Made by a program: the position numbers and the translations under genes. Shown in pieces: positions 12,151-21,066 of a DNA stretch of 64,000 bases. The DNA comes from JAFKFI01 sp963795435 (GTDB lineage: Bacteria > Pseudomonadota > Alphaproteobacteria > Acetobacterales > Acetobacteraceae). How positions within the stretch are numbered: the stretch's first letter is position 1; each line of letters starts with the position of its first letter. The stretch covers positions 806,001-870,000 of the forward strand of contig CAWCHV010000009.1 of assembly GCA_963795435.1 (NCBI GenBank), given 5' to 3'. The notes under the pieces are model-generated. The model saw only the letters and a program-made list of their open reading frames with translations, had not been told where the DNA came from and made no database searches.

Positions 12151-12668
12151 TCCGCCTGCATTTCCTTCACGAGCCCGGCGAACGCCGCGTCGATCCGTTC
12201 CGCCAATTCCTCCGCGTTGAGGCCGCCAACCGGGTGCTTCACCACGATCAGGTGCGGCTCGACGTTGCGCGCCTTGGCCTGCGCCAGCACGAGCGGGCGA
12301 AACGTCTCGGTGGCGATCACCAGACTGGCGACGCCACGCTTCCTCAGTTCGACACTGTCGTGGAAACTCCACGACGAGCAGGAGCCTCAGTCGCCGAGAG
12401 CGAGCAGCGCCGCTCGGTATTTCTGCGCCACCGCATCGATCATCGCGGCTGGGCCGGGCTGGCTGGCGCTGTTCTTGTGGATGTAGTCGACATTGTCGAT
12501 GCGCCGCAACGCGCCAAGCTTGGCGCGGACGCCTTCCAGCAGCTCTCGGGCGTTCGGCTTGTTGTTGGAGAACAGGACGATCGGGTCCTCGCTCCAGTCC
12601 ACCTTGCCGATGGCGGTCGGTTCGGCACCCCGCGGGGCCACGCCGAAGCTCGGATTGACGATGCGCAT
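12147..12668 (-). CDS. UGSC-family selenoprotein (in-frame UGA read as selenocysteine)
   Basis: The gene reads 93 codons, then UGA, then 79 more codons to a second UGA that overlaps the next start. The sequence around the first UGA is ALLALGD-U-GSCSSWSFHDSVEL, the UGSC motif that defines this (seleno)protein family, so U94 and C97 form a U-x-x-C redox pair. The second half (LVIATETFRPL, LIVVKHPVGG) is clearly coding and stays in frame. A stable hairpin sits directly after the UGA. A GTG at 12671 is an alternative start (GGAGG seven bases upstream of it). Ordinary gene finders would cut the protein at 93 residues. Its substrate is unknown. No selA/B/C/D genes lie in this window, so decoding must rely on genes elsewhere. 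Confidence 0.88.
12357..12375 (-). promoter_or_regulatory. Candidate bacterial SECIS hairpin
   Basis: Starting 12 bases after the UGA (12389-12387), the minus strand forms eight perfect pairs: GTCGTGGA, a 3-base loop GTT, then TCCACGAC. The loop begins 20 bases after the UGA and its first base is G. Distance, small apical loop and an early G all fit published bacterial SECIS rules, where SelB binds the hairpin to direct selenocysteine insertion. The hairpin is inside coding sequence, as expected in bacteria. Confidence 0.75.
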
Positions 12669-12671
12669 CAC

Positions 12672-13604
12672 TTAGCGTCCTCCCTGCTGCCCGCCCTGGC
12701 GCACCGCAAGTAGCCTTGCCACCGCCATTCCGGCGAGCCGCCCATCCGCGATCGCCGAGACGATCCGCTCGAGCGCCCCGACACGGACATCACCCACAGC
12801 GTATGCCCGCCTCTCGCTCGCGCACAAGTCGCCATCGACGCGCACGCGGCCTTCCGCATCGGTGGCCAGTAAGCCGCTGGCGAAATCCAGGGCCGCGCGT
12901 CGGTTGCATTGCACGAACACCGCGCGTGTCGATTGCCTCTCCTGGGCCGCGCCGCGCTCGATGACGACCGCGTCCAGTCCGTCCGTGCCTTCCAGGGCGA
13001 CAATGCGGCCACATCGCACAGTGACGTTCGCCAATCCGGCGAGCCGCGCCGCCCGTTCGCCCGAGGGCCGCGCCACTTCGTCCGGGCAGATAAAAGTGAC
13101 GTGCCCGGCCAAGCCGGCGAGATCGAACGCGTCCTGGACCGCCCATTCGCCCGCGCCCGCGACCACGACGTTCTCGCCCTTGTAAAGCGGTCCGTCGCAG
13201 GTTGCGCAATGGGACAGACCAAGTCCCTCGAAGCGCTCCTCGTCGGGGACGCCGAGACTGCCCGGTGTCAGCCCTGTCGCGATGATGACTGCGCGGGCCT
13301 GATAGATCTCGTCCGCCGTCGCGATCCGCCAGGGCTCTCCGGGCCGGAGTTCGCGAACCTCGCCGAAGGCCAGTTCGACACGGGCGGCGGTCGCCTTATC
13401 CATCAGGCCCGCCACCAGGTCGGCGCCGGTGGTCTCGGGGGGAAGATCCGGGCAATCGTGCAGGAGGCCGAGATTGATGAGTTCGCCGCCGGGGGCTAGC
13501 CGCTCGATGCACAGGCAGCTCAGTCCTTGCGCGGCGGCGACCTGCGCCGCCGTCAGTCCGGCCGGGCCGGCGCCCATCACCACAACGTCCCAGCATTCCG
13601 GCAT
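12672..13604 (-). CDS. Thioredoxin-reductase-like FAD/NAD(P) oxidoreductase
   Basis: This 310-residue flavoprotein has the FAD-binding GAGPAG motif (residues 11-16), the redox pair CATC (Cys133/Cys136) in SHCATCDGPL, a second nucleotide site GAGEWA (149-154), and the C-terminal AVGDVR FAD motif. Order and length match thioredoxin reductases, which use NADPH to reduce a small thiol protein. GGAGG lies about seven bases upstream of the ATG. It directly precedes the UGSC selenoprotein, so I infer that it reduces that protein's U-x-x-C pair rather than being the housekeeping enzyme. The second site is not the canonical GGGDSA, so coenzyme preference is uncertain. Confidence 0.88.
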   Translation of the reverse strand: MPECWDVVVMGAGPAGLTAAQVAAAQGLSCLCIERLAPGGELINLGLLHDCPDLPPETTGADLVAGLMDKATAARVELAFGEVRELRPGEPWRIATADEIYQARAVIIATGLTPGSLGVPDEERFEGLGLSHCATCDGPLYKGENVVVAGAGEWAVQDAFDLAGLAGHVTFICPDEVARPSGERAARLAGLANVTVRCGRIVALEGTDGLDAVVIERGAAQERQSTRAVFVQCNRRAALDFASGLLATDAEGRVRVDGDLCASERRAYAVGDVRVGALERIVSAIADGRLAGMAVARLLAVRQGGQQGGR

Positions 13605-13670
13605 GGAGATCCTCCAGGGCTGGCGCGGATTATGGGCCCGAGCATGGGGCGCGGCAACGAAGTGGCACGC

Positions 13671-14384
13671 TCACGCCCGCGCCAGATGTTGCCCGACCGC
13701 GATCTCCAACTGGGCGGCGACCCGCAAAGCCGCTGCGCGGTCGCCGCGCCGTTGTGCCGTTGGCACCTCGACTTGCGCGACGATCCGGGCCGGGCGCGGC
13801 GACAGCACAAGAATCCGGTCGGCGAGTGCCGCCGCTCCCACCGGATCGTGCGTCACGAGCAGCACCGAGGTCGCGCGTTGGCGCCACGCTTCGAGCAAGA
13901 CGTCCCGGCTACGCTGCGCCATCTCCGGGTCGAGCGAGACGAACGGCTCGTCGAGCAGCACAAGCTCCGGCGCGATGGCGAACGCCCGCGCGATCGCGAC
14001 GCGGCGCGCCATGCCTAGCGAGAGAGTCGGCGGGAAATTGTCGCGGAACGGCCAGAGCCCGAGGTGGCGCAGCAATTCGTCTGCGGCGGCATGGGCGTTC
14101 GGCGGCAGGACGAGGGCAAGATTCTGCCGCACGGTTCTCCAGGGCAGCAGCCGCGGTTCCTGAAATATAGTGCCGATCCTCGGAGACGCGGTGCGGCCGG
14201 ACCAGTCGATCGTGCCGTCGAAGTCGGCATCCAGCCCGCCGATGATCTTGAGCAGTGTCGTTTTGCCGCAGCCGGACGGGCCGACCAGGGCGACGATCTC
14301 GCGCTCGCCGAGGTCGAACTCGAGGTCCTTCAGCACCGGTTTGCCGTCGTACGCCTTGCAACGGACGCGGACCCGCAGGCTCAT
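13671..14384 (-). CDS. ABC importer ATPase (nitrate/sulfonate/taurine type)
   Basis: This 237-residue protein has Walker A GPSGCGKTT (residues 35-43), a Q-loop near FQEPRLLPW, Walker B LVLLDEPF followed by SLDPE, and the H-loop VTHDP. The signature is LSLGM in place of the usual LSGGM/Q, a mild oddity that should be checked against relatives. It belongs to the SsuB/TauB group that powers uptake of small sulfonates and similar compounds. Its ATG overlaps the permease stop (ATGA). The ABC genes and the redox genes downstream are 66 bases apart on the same strand, so they probably form one operon. Confidence 0.9.
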   Translation of the reverse strand: MSLRVRVRCKAYDGKPVLKDLEFDLGEREIVALVGPSGCGKTTLLKIIGGLDADFDGTIDWSGRTASPRIGTIFQEPRLLPWRTVRQNLALVLPPNAHAAADELLRHLGLWPFRDNFPPTLSLGMARRVAIARAFAIAPELVLLDEPFVSLDPEMAQRSRDVLLEAWRQRATSVLLVTHDPVGAAALADRILVLSPRPARIVAQVEVPTAQRRGDRAAALRVAAQLEIAVGQHLARA

Positions 14385-15178
14385 CGCCGCCACCGCGAAG
14401 CTCGCCGCTCGAGCGGCTGCAGCAGGCCCCACTCGATCAGCTGCACGACCAGGATAAAGGCCAGCGTGTAGGCCAGGATGCCCGTTACGTCGAATAGTTG
14501 GAAATAGACCTGGATTTGGAAACCGACGCCATTGCTGCGGCCGAGCAGCTCGACGACCAGCACGATCTTCCAGATGATCGCGAGCCCGGACCGCGCGGCC
14601 GCGAACAGGTAGGGATAAATCTGCGGCAACACGACGTGTCGGATGACCGGCCAGCGCCGCATCCCGAAACTGTGCGCCATTTCCAGCAGATCGCGGTCGA
14701 GCGCGCGGGCGCCCTCGCGCACCGTGACCGCCGTGCTCGGCAGCTTGTTCAGCGCCACGGCGGCAATCGCCGCCACCTCGTTCATGCCGAACCAGACATA
14801 CATGAGCACGATCACGACGACGGCCGGCAGGTTCAGCAGCACGGTCAACCAGCTGTCCAGCGCGACGTCCACGCGGCGCCAGACCCCCATCGCGAGGCCG
14901 AGCGCCGTGCCCAGCACCATCGAGACCACGAAGGCGACGACGACGCGCGCCATCGTTATCGCGAGATTCTCGGGCAGGTCGCCCGATACGGTCTCCCGCG
15001 CGATCGCCGCGAGGACGGTGCTGGCCGGCGGCAGCAGGGGATTGCCGATCAGCCGCGCCACCACCTCCCACAAAATGAAGAAGGTAAGCAGCGAGAGCAG
15101 CCGTCCGGGTGCCGTCCAGGCACGAGAGCGCGCCCGTCGGTCACGCACGAAGCGGCTCAGAGAAAGGCGGCCGGCCAA
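14381..15178 (-). CDS. ABC importer permease (SsuC/TauC type)
   Basis: This 265-residue membrane protein has about six hydrophobic segments. Between them is the cytoplasmic coupling loop EMAHSFGMRRWPVIRHVVLP, the EAA-type motif that contacts the ATPase. Length and pattern fit the SsuC/TauC permeases of nitrate/sulfonate/taurine importers. The start overlaps the end of the binding-protein gene by 22 bases. It forms the inner-membrane channel for the unknown substrate of the selenoprotein operon. Confidence 0.9.
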   Translation of the reverse strand: MAGRLSLSRFVRDRRARSRAWTAPGRLLSLLTFFILWEVVARLIGNPLLPPASTVLAAIARETVSGDLPENLAITMARVVVAFVVSMVLGTALGLAMGVWRRVDVALDSWLTVLLNLPAVVVIVLMYVWFGMNEVAAIAAVALNKLPSTAVTVREGARALDRDLLEMAHSFGMRRWPVIRHVVLPQIYPYLFAAARSGLAIIWKIVLVVELLGRSNGVGFQIQVYFQLFDVTGILAYTLAFILVVQLIEWGLLQPLERRASRWRR

Positions 15179-16140
15179 AACGTCCCCGGTGCGATCGTCG
15201 AGGCTGAGCCGACCAGGTTCGGGCCGCCGATTTGCGCCAGAACCTCGTAGAGCCGCGCCGCCGCTTGCTGCTCGGTCGGTCCCCAGGCTTTAGGGATGCC
15301 GCGCCGGTAATGGGCGCGCAGATGGTCGAGCTCGGCCTGATTGGCGGCGCCGGTCAGCGGCATGAGCGATTGCCACTCGGCATCGGATGTCGCCAGCACA
15401 TCGCGCGCCTTGCGCGACGCCGCGAGGAAGCCGGCCAGCGCCGCCTGGTTACGGTCGGCCCAGGCCTGCGAGAACACATAGCCGATGAACGGGACCTCGG
15501 CATTGATCCCGAGGCCATGAACCGCGTCCTCGACCGGCAGGATCGTACGCATACCGCTGGCCTCGGCCTTCGCCGCGAAGGGCCAGAAATTGAGCATCGC
15601 GTCCAAGCGCCCGAGCTTCGCCTCTTCCAGCAGCAGGGAAGGGGCGCCGAAGCTCCTCTGCGTTGCCTCGTCGGGATCGAAGTCATAGCGCTTCTTGACG
15701 TAGGCGCGAAGGATGAGCCAGTTCTTGTCGAGCGGACTGCCGGCGATGCCGAGCCGCCGGCCTTTCAGGTCCGGCAGTTCACGCACAGGGGATTGCGCCG
15801 GCGCGACCACCGCGCCGGTGGCGCTGGAAAACGGGACGAACGTCCAGTCAGCGCCCTCGCTGCGCTGGCGCGATACCCACAGCCAATCGAGCACCACCAT
15901 GTCGACCCGCCCGGCTTGCAGCGCGGTCTGGGTGGCCTGGGACGTGGCGAACTGCACCGGATCGATCGCGACGGCCGCCTCCGCGGCGAAACCATGCCGG
16001 CGGATGACGTCGAGCTCCCACGACACGGTGCCGAACCGCAGCAGCCCCACACGCACTCCAATGGGCGCGGCAGCTTGGAGCGATCTCGCGATGGTGCCCG
16101 AGGTGGCGGCGAGCAGCAACGCACGGCGCGCGATCATCAT
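15157..16140 (-). CDS. ABC importer periplasmic substrate-binding protein
   Basis: This 327-residue protein has a signal sequence (RR followed by ALLLAATSGTI, cleavage near QAAA). Its mature part is of the SsuA/TauA/NMT1-like type: VGLLRFGTVSWELDVIRRHGF, then ALQAGRVDMVVLDWLWVSRQ and PDLKGRRLGIAGSPLDKNW. The ATG at 16140 is the first of two tandem ATGs and gives the right signal-peptide length. It is the first gene of the seven-gene operon. The ligand cannot be told from sequence; organosulfur compounds are typical of the family. Confidence 0.88.
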   Translation of the reverse strand: MMIARRALLLAATSGTIARSLQAAAPIGVRVGLLRFGTVSWELDVIRRHGFAAEAAVAIDPVQFATSQATQTALQAGRVDMVVLDWLWVSRQRSEGADWTFVPFSSATGAVVAPAQSPVRELPDLKGRRLGIAGSPLDKNWLILRAYVKKRYDFDPDEATQRSFGAPSLLLEEAKLGRLDAMLNFWPFAAKAEASGMRTILPVEDAVHGLGINAEVPFIGYVFSQAWADRNQAALAGFLAASRKARDVLATSDAEWQSLMPLTGAANQAELDHLRAHYRRGIPKAWGPTEQQAAARLYEVLAQIGGPNLVGSASTIAPGTFWPAAFL

Positions 16141-16459
16141 GGTGCGTCCTCGTGCCGTTAGGTGCCGCGGAAACGCTATCCGGCGGCCCGAGCGCAGTAT
16201 CCCCCAAGCCGCCGATCGCACAAGCCAGCTGTCCTGGTCGGGAAGAGAATGCCGAGACCTCAGGCGCGCCGAGCGGCCGGCGTACCATTCTTGCCCGCTG
16301 CCACGTCCTCCGGAGCTTGGGACTGCCCGATTGAGTCTACAAGCGGTCGGCGTGCCCGGACGGCGCTCGGGTTGGAGTTCCGATCCCTTGCCCGATGCGA
16401 ACCAGGCAAAAACTGTCGCCGATTGCAGACGGTCAGCGGGGGGCGCCCACCGCGACGGC
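16141..16459. other. Intergenic region upstream of the selenoprotein operon
   Basis: This 319-base gap separates the MFS gene end from the first gene of the ABC-selenoprotein operon, both on the minus strand. It should hold the operon promoter. I see no strong -35/-10 pair, no coding sequence and no obvious regulator site. Confidence 0.4.
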
Positions 16460-17684
16460 TCAGCCCATCACCGCTCTCGGCGTCGCATATCGGGGCAGCA
16501 GAGCTCCAATCAGAATCAGGTTCATGAGATTGAACGCGAGACCGGCCGCGAAGGCCGGGGCATAAAACCCGTATCCGTCATGGATCACGCCGGCCAGCCA
16601 ACCGCCGGCCGCCATGCCCAGGGCGCCAGGGAAGAGCACCGCCGGAATGCGCCATGACGCCTCAGAAGCAGGGAAGATCTCCCGGATCGCCACGACATAG
16701 CCTGGGATCAGCCCGCCAAAGGCAAGTCCGAAGACGGCGGAGACCGAATAGAGCCCGATCTCATCTTGGGTGAGCAGGAAAGCCGTCATCGACGCGGCCA
16801 TCGCCGCCGAGGCGTAAAAAATTGTGCGCAACCCGCCAACACGATCAGCGATCCAACCCCAGGCCTGTTGCGCGATCACGCCGGTGCCGAGTTGCAGCGA
16901 CAGCATGATCGCGCCCGATCTCGCGCCGACGCCGATATCGCCGCAGAACGCGACAATATGCGCGAGCGGGATCGACATCGTCGCGCAGCAGCAAAAGATT
17001 GCCGCGCCCAGGGTCGCCTGCACAAAATTGGGCTTGCGGTCCGTTGCGGGACCGAAGCTGGCCGGTCCGAGTGGCGCCGAGTTCGACTTCGGGAGGGCGG
17101 CGATAGAAAAACCCGGTCAACGCCGGAACCGTGACCGCGATCAGGATGCCGTACAGCATCATCGCGCGGCGCCAGCCATAGCGGTCGATACCGATCTGCA
17201 AGAGCACCGGCCAGATCGCGCCGGCGACGTATTGGCCCGACGACACCAGCGCGACGGCCGAGCCGCGCCGTCGGTCAAACCACCGCGTCACGTAGGCGAT
17301 GGTCGGCGAGAACATCCCCGCCCCGCCAAGCAAACCGAGAAGCAGCAGATTGCAGGCGTATAGCCGGTAAAGTCCTCCACGGGACGCGAGGAACAGTCCG
17401 AGCGCGATCATCAGCCCGCAAACTATGCCGACGTACCGCATCCCGATCCGGCCGGCGACCCACCCCATCACGATGCCGCCCATGCCCGAGCCGATATACG
17501 TCAGCGAGACGGCGAGCGCCGGTGCGGCGCGCTGGGTGCCGAACTCGGCCGCGATCGGCTGAAGGGCCACCACCGTGACCAGCGGGGCGCCATAGGCGAT
17601 GCTGAGAACCAGCAGCGCGACACAGGCGATCAGCCAGGATTGCCCGGTCTCAATCCCACGGGGACGAGGGACGTCTCGGGCCAT
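16460..17684 (-). pseudogene. MFS transporter, one frameshift
   Basis: The first 200 or so codons (from ATG 17684) encode a major facilitator N-terminal half with about six membrane segments and the loop-2 motif region MGWVAGRIGMRYVG. The reading frame breaks near 17060-17080, in the central loop after FFYRRPPEVELG. The C-terminal half, with six more segments, continues in another frame to the stop at 16460. Joining the frames gives a normal transporter of about 405 residues resembling oxalate/formate-antiporter-like MFS proteins. It is either a recent single-base lesion or a sequence error. The substrate is unknown. Confidence 0.8.
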
Positions 17685-17974
17685 TACGCCGCTCCCCCCT
17701 GCCTTGCAGGCATAGAGTGCACTCAGCGATCCTGACGGGCCGTCCCGTTTCGGAACCTTGGATTGTGCACTGGGGGTCGGTGGAATGGCAATGTGCGAGC
17801 ACGGGACGCCGGTCAAGGTTTGTCTCCCACCAGACCCGCACCGCAACCCTTTGTGGTATTCGCGCCTGACCAAGTGCCTGGACTCCCGCCTCGCGCGGGC
17901 ACGACTATCTCCCGTGACATGACATTCTTGCTCGCCCCCGTTTCGGTCGCCACGAACGCGCCGAAGGGCCGCTG

Positions 17975-18871
17975 GTGAAGGTGAACCGGGCATCGCGTGC
18001 GCGCCCGTCCGGCCTGGCGAGCACGTTCGTGAAACTGGCCAAGGAAGCCATCGCCGCTCAGGTGGTCTCGGCCTTCACCGATCGATCGCAGGATGGCGAC
18101 AGACGGCGTCGCAAACCTCCTGCCCTGTTGGCGGAGGAACGACTCTTCCTGCCGGGCGCGGTCGTGCGGCGGGTGCACGGGGATGTCACCACGATGATGG
18201 TGGGCGGCGTTTCGGGACTGCTGCTCCAGATGCTGCATCCGGCGGTGCTGGCCGGGGTATGGGACCATTCGAGCTTCCGGGCCGACTTGCAGGGCCGCTT
18301 GCGCCGCACCGCGCGCTTCATCGCGGTGACCACATATGGCAGCAGGTCGGAGGCCGAAGCAGCGATCATGCGGGTGCGCCGGATCCATGACCAGGTCCGA
18401 GGTGAGTTGCCCGGCGGCCCCTCATATGCCGCAAGCGACCCTTCTCTCCTCGCCTGGGTGCATGTCACCGAGACGACGAGCTTTTTGAGCGCATGGATCC
18501 GTTATGGCGAACCACGCATGTCGGAGGCCGATCAGGATCGGTACTTCGCTGAGATGGCGTGCATTGCCGGTGCGCTGGGAGCCGACCCGATCCCGCGGAG
18601 CAGGCGGGAGGCGCGGGAGCTGATCGAGGCGATGAAACCGCAGCTCGTGTGCGACGCGCGGACGCGCCAGGTCGCGCTACTCGTGCTGACCGCGCCTCCG
18701 CCAAATTGGATGGCCGCCCCGGTGCAAGCGCTCGGGATGCACGCCGCCATCGATCTCCTGCCTGATTGGGCGCGTCGCATGCACGGGCTCTCCACTCCGG
18801 CGCTGGGGGTCCCCATCGTTCGTGTCGGAACCATCGGACTCGCATGGACACTCCGCTGGGCATTCGAGTGA
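17975..18871 (+). CDS. MpaB/DUF2236-family oxygenase
   Basis: This 298-residue protein starts at GTG. It contains LQMLHPAVLAGVWDHSSFRAD, the block RRIHDQVRGEL and the run SLLAWVHVTETTSFLSAW, all typical of the DUF2236 (MpaB/latex-clearing-like) family, whose characterised members bind haem b and oxidise polyprenyl or other hydrophobic substrates. Conserved histidines in MLHP, RIHD and VHVTE are the likely haem and catalytic region. A hydrophobic patch near residues 75-90 may bind membrane. It stands alone between divergent or decayed neighbours; its substrate is unknown. Confidence 0.8.
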   Translation: MKVNRASRARPSGLASTFVKLAKEAIAAQVVSAFTDRSQDGDRRRRKPPALLAEERLFLPGAVVRRVHGDVTTMMVGGVSGLLLQMLHPAVLAGVWDHSSFRADLQGRLRRTARFIAVTTYGSRSEAEAAIMRVRRIHDQVRGELPGGPSYAASDPSLLAWVHVTETTSFLSAWIRYGEPRMSEADQDRYFAEMACIAGALGADPIPRSRREARELIEAMKPQLVCDARTRQVALLVLTAPPPNWMAAPVQALGMHAAIDLLPDWARRMHGLSTPALGVPIVRVGTIGLAWTLRWAFE

Positions 18872-18991
18872 GCGCATCGCAGGACGATACGGCGCGCCCA
18901 GTGGCGGTCTCCGGGTTGGCTGATCATCGAGGCGCGGGGGCGCCCTCTCGGATTCTAGCCGAGAAGTCGGGGCGGCGTCGGCCCGCGCCGA

Positions 18992-19110
18992 AGGTCGTCG
19001 ATGTCTTTGAAATAGACATAGAAAGCGGATCGGCCGATCCGGGCGCCCTGCATCAGCTTGCCGAGCGTCAGGCCGCGAAATCCGTGCTTCGAAAAGCGCC
19101 ACCGGCTACA
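18992..19110 (-). pseudogene. TetR-family DNA-binding domain fragment
   Basis: The minus strand reads FSKHGFRGLTLGKLMQGARIGRSAFYVYFKDIDDL, broken here into its parts: helix-turn-helix GLTLGKLMQGARIGRS and the closing FYVYFKDIDDL. This is the N-terminal DNA-binding domain of a TetR repressor. There is no intact start and no ligand-binding domain. It is a relic within a decayed stretch between the oxygenase and the cyclase gene. Confidence 0.65.
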
Positions 19111-19289
19111 TGGGGGCTGAGCCGCAGGATTGCGCGACCGCGTGCTTGCCGCCGGTGGCGAAAGCGCGCGCGAGCGAGTGAGCGCGCGCGCGAGGACATT
19201 GCCGCGGCGCGCCAACTCTTGGCCGAATTGCAGCCAGGCTCTGTGTCCGCCGGCTCGTCTTCCTCGACGCGATCTTGATGAAGGCGCAG

Positions 19290-19600
19290 TGGCAGCGGGC
19301 GTCAGTAGGCTCTCATAGGCGGCATCCTGACCTAGCGCGCTTGAAGATATAGGCGGCCTCGACGCCCTCGCCGCGACGGCATCCGGTTTAGCCAGGCCAA
19401 CAGCGAGGCCTGCAATGTTGCCGGAACGGTCGGTCGGCATCGTCCCCGGGCTCCCCTGGGGCGCGGCTTTCACGACCGCCTTCGCCAATTCCTCGACAAA
19501 TAGCGGCACGCCGTCCGACCGTGGGACTATCCGGTCGAGCAGCGGCTGGGTAGGGCCAGTCACGTTGCGAGCCGGCGGGCGAGCCTTGCTGCTTCGCAGC
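19290..19600 (-). pseudogene. Fragment of a cyclase-associated ATPase domain
   Basis: Two minus-strand islands are recognisable in different frames: RSDGVPLFVEELAKAV (about 19463-19530) and GQDAAYESLLTP (about 19298-19333). Both are landmarks of the AAA/NB-ARC-like domain that follows the catalytic domain in long class III adenylate cyclases. The sequence between them is scrambled by frameshifts. It may be debris of a longer cyclase once linked to the gene at 19892-20950, or of an unrelated copy. Confidence 0.6.
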
Positions 19601-19891
19601 CAGCGGGCTGGTGAAATGGCCGGCGACGAGCGACGTCTTTGCCGCGGCATCCGCTCGCCTCGGGCCGAGCGCGCAATTTCCTTGCCCGCTCAGCCGGCGA
19701 GCGGTCCCGGAGCAGCCATCACTATGGCCTCCACCATGGCATTTGTCCGTGAGACGGTCGGCTGCACCGAGTTCAGGTTCGGGGCAAGTACACGGGTTGG
19801 CGTCGCGGTCGCGAACCAAACCTTGGCTGGGTTTTGCGTCGGGTTCGTCGAGTTGGTCGCAAACCACGATCTACTGGCAGCGACGAGCCGC

Positions 19892-20950
19892 TCATGCATT
19901 CGGCAGGGTGAAGACGGCGCAGGGCGCCGCGATACCGCGCAGAACGTGTTCGCCCAGCGGCAGCAGCCTCGTGGTGGTCTCTGCGGCAACCGCGCCCGAG
20001 ATCAGTACCGACCGGCCGAGCGGCCGGCATAGACCCTCCAGCCGGCTGACCAGGTTGACCGCGGGTCCGATGGCGGTGAAGTCCAGCCGGTCGGCCGCGC
20101 CGATATTGCCCCACAGTATCTCTCCCAGATGCAGCGCGGCGCCGAAGGGCAGCGGCGGCAGCCCCTGCGCCTGCCGCGCCGCATCAAGATGGGCCATGCC
20201 GGCGCGCGCGGCGACGACCGCGCGCAGCGCCGCCTCACAGGCCTCGGCCGGCGCGCCGGTGACCGGGAAGATCGCCAGGGAGCCGTCGCCGATGAACTTC
20301 AGCACCTCGCCGCCGAAGGCGTGCACCGCCCCGGCGACGCGGTCGAACCAAGCGTCGAGGGCGGCAATCACCGCCCCGGGCTCGGTCGTCTCGGACAGGG
20401 CGGTGAAGTTGCGCAAGTCCGCATAGAGCAGCACGGCGCGGATGGTCTCCCCGGCGCCGCGGCGCAGCGCGCCGGCCTGTACCCGGGCGGCACTACGCCG
20501 GCCGAGATAGGCTTCGAGAAGCGCTGACAGCGCTGCCCGCGCGGTCAGCGCGGCCAAGGGCGCTGCGGCGAAGCGCGCGGCCTGGCGCAGCCGGCCCGCT
20601 TCGGCGGGATCGAACGGCCGCGTACCGGCCCAGCTCAAAACCGGACTGTCCGGCGCCGGGCCGACCGTGTCCTCCTCCACCGGGCCAAGTCCCGCCAGCC
20701 AGTCGCGCCCGGCTTGGCCGAGCGGACCGTCAGCGAAGCCCAGCGCCTCGATCACCGCCCCGGTCTCCGCCCGCCACAGCCAGGTGCGGCGGGTAACGAT
20801 CGGGTGTGGCACCGCGAGCGTCAGGGCGCCCCCGGCCAGCGGCAGGCCGTCTGCCAGCAGCCGTCCGCCGAGTTCCGCCAGAAACCGGTCAGGGCCGGGC
20901 GAGGCGCCGGCCTCGTCCACCAGCCAAGCGAGGGGCGTGGGTAGATCCAT
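19892..20950 (-). CDS. Class III adenylate/guanylate cyclase
   Basis: This 352-residue protein has a 180-residue N-terminal region of unknown fold and then a class III cyclase domain: LLYADLRNFTALSE (first metal-binding aspartate), FGGEVLKFIGDGSLAIFP (second), GNIGAADRLDFTAIGPAVN (substrate and transition-state region). It makes a cyclic nucleotide from ATP or GTP; which one cannot be told. There are no membrane segments. The ATG at 20950 gives the N-terminus MDLPTPLAWL; another at 20986 is possible. Two decayed relatives lie in this window (19290-19600 and 41157-41568). Confidence 0.85.
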   Translation of the reverse strand: MDLPTPLAWLVDEAGASPGPDRFLAELGGRLLADGLPLAGGALTLAVPHPIVTRRTWLWRAETGAVIEALGFADGPLGQAGRDWLAGLGPVEEDTVGPAPDSPVLSWAGTRPFDPAEAGRLRQAARFAAAPLAALTARAALSALLEAYLGRRSAARVQAGALRRGAGETIRAVLLYADLRNFTALSETTEPGAVIAALDAWFDRVAGAVHAFGGEVLKFIGDGSLAIFPVTGAPAEACEAALRAVVAARAGMAHLDAARQAQGLPPLPFGAALHLGEILWGNIGAADRLDFTAIGPAVNLVSRLEGLCRPLGRSVLISGAVAAETTTRLLPLGEHVLRGIAAPCAVFTLPNA

Positions 20951-21066
20951 GCCGCGATCATGCAGCGACGGCCCGTGGCCTGCCATCTTCGCCAGGGCGA
21001 TGGCGCAGCCGGCGCGGCCCGTCTATCCTCGGGGCAGAGGCAGGCTCGCAACTGTGGGGAAAACCG

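Noticed and set aside
12387..12671. A stand-alone 94-codon hypothetical gene
   Set aside because: It is the UGSC selenoprotein cut at its selenocysteine UGA; the continuing frame is coding and conserved in motif.
13671..15071. 466-codon frame covering the ABC ATPase and part of the permease
   Set aside because: Only the last 237 codons, from the ATG at 14384, carry ABC ATPase sequence; the upstream part overlaps the permease gene in another frame.
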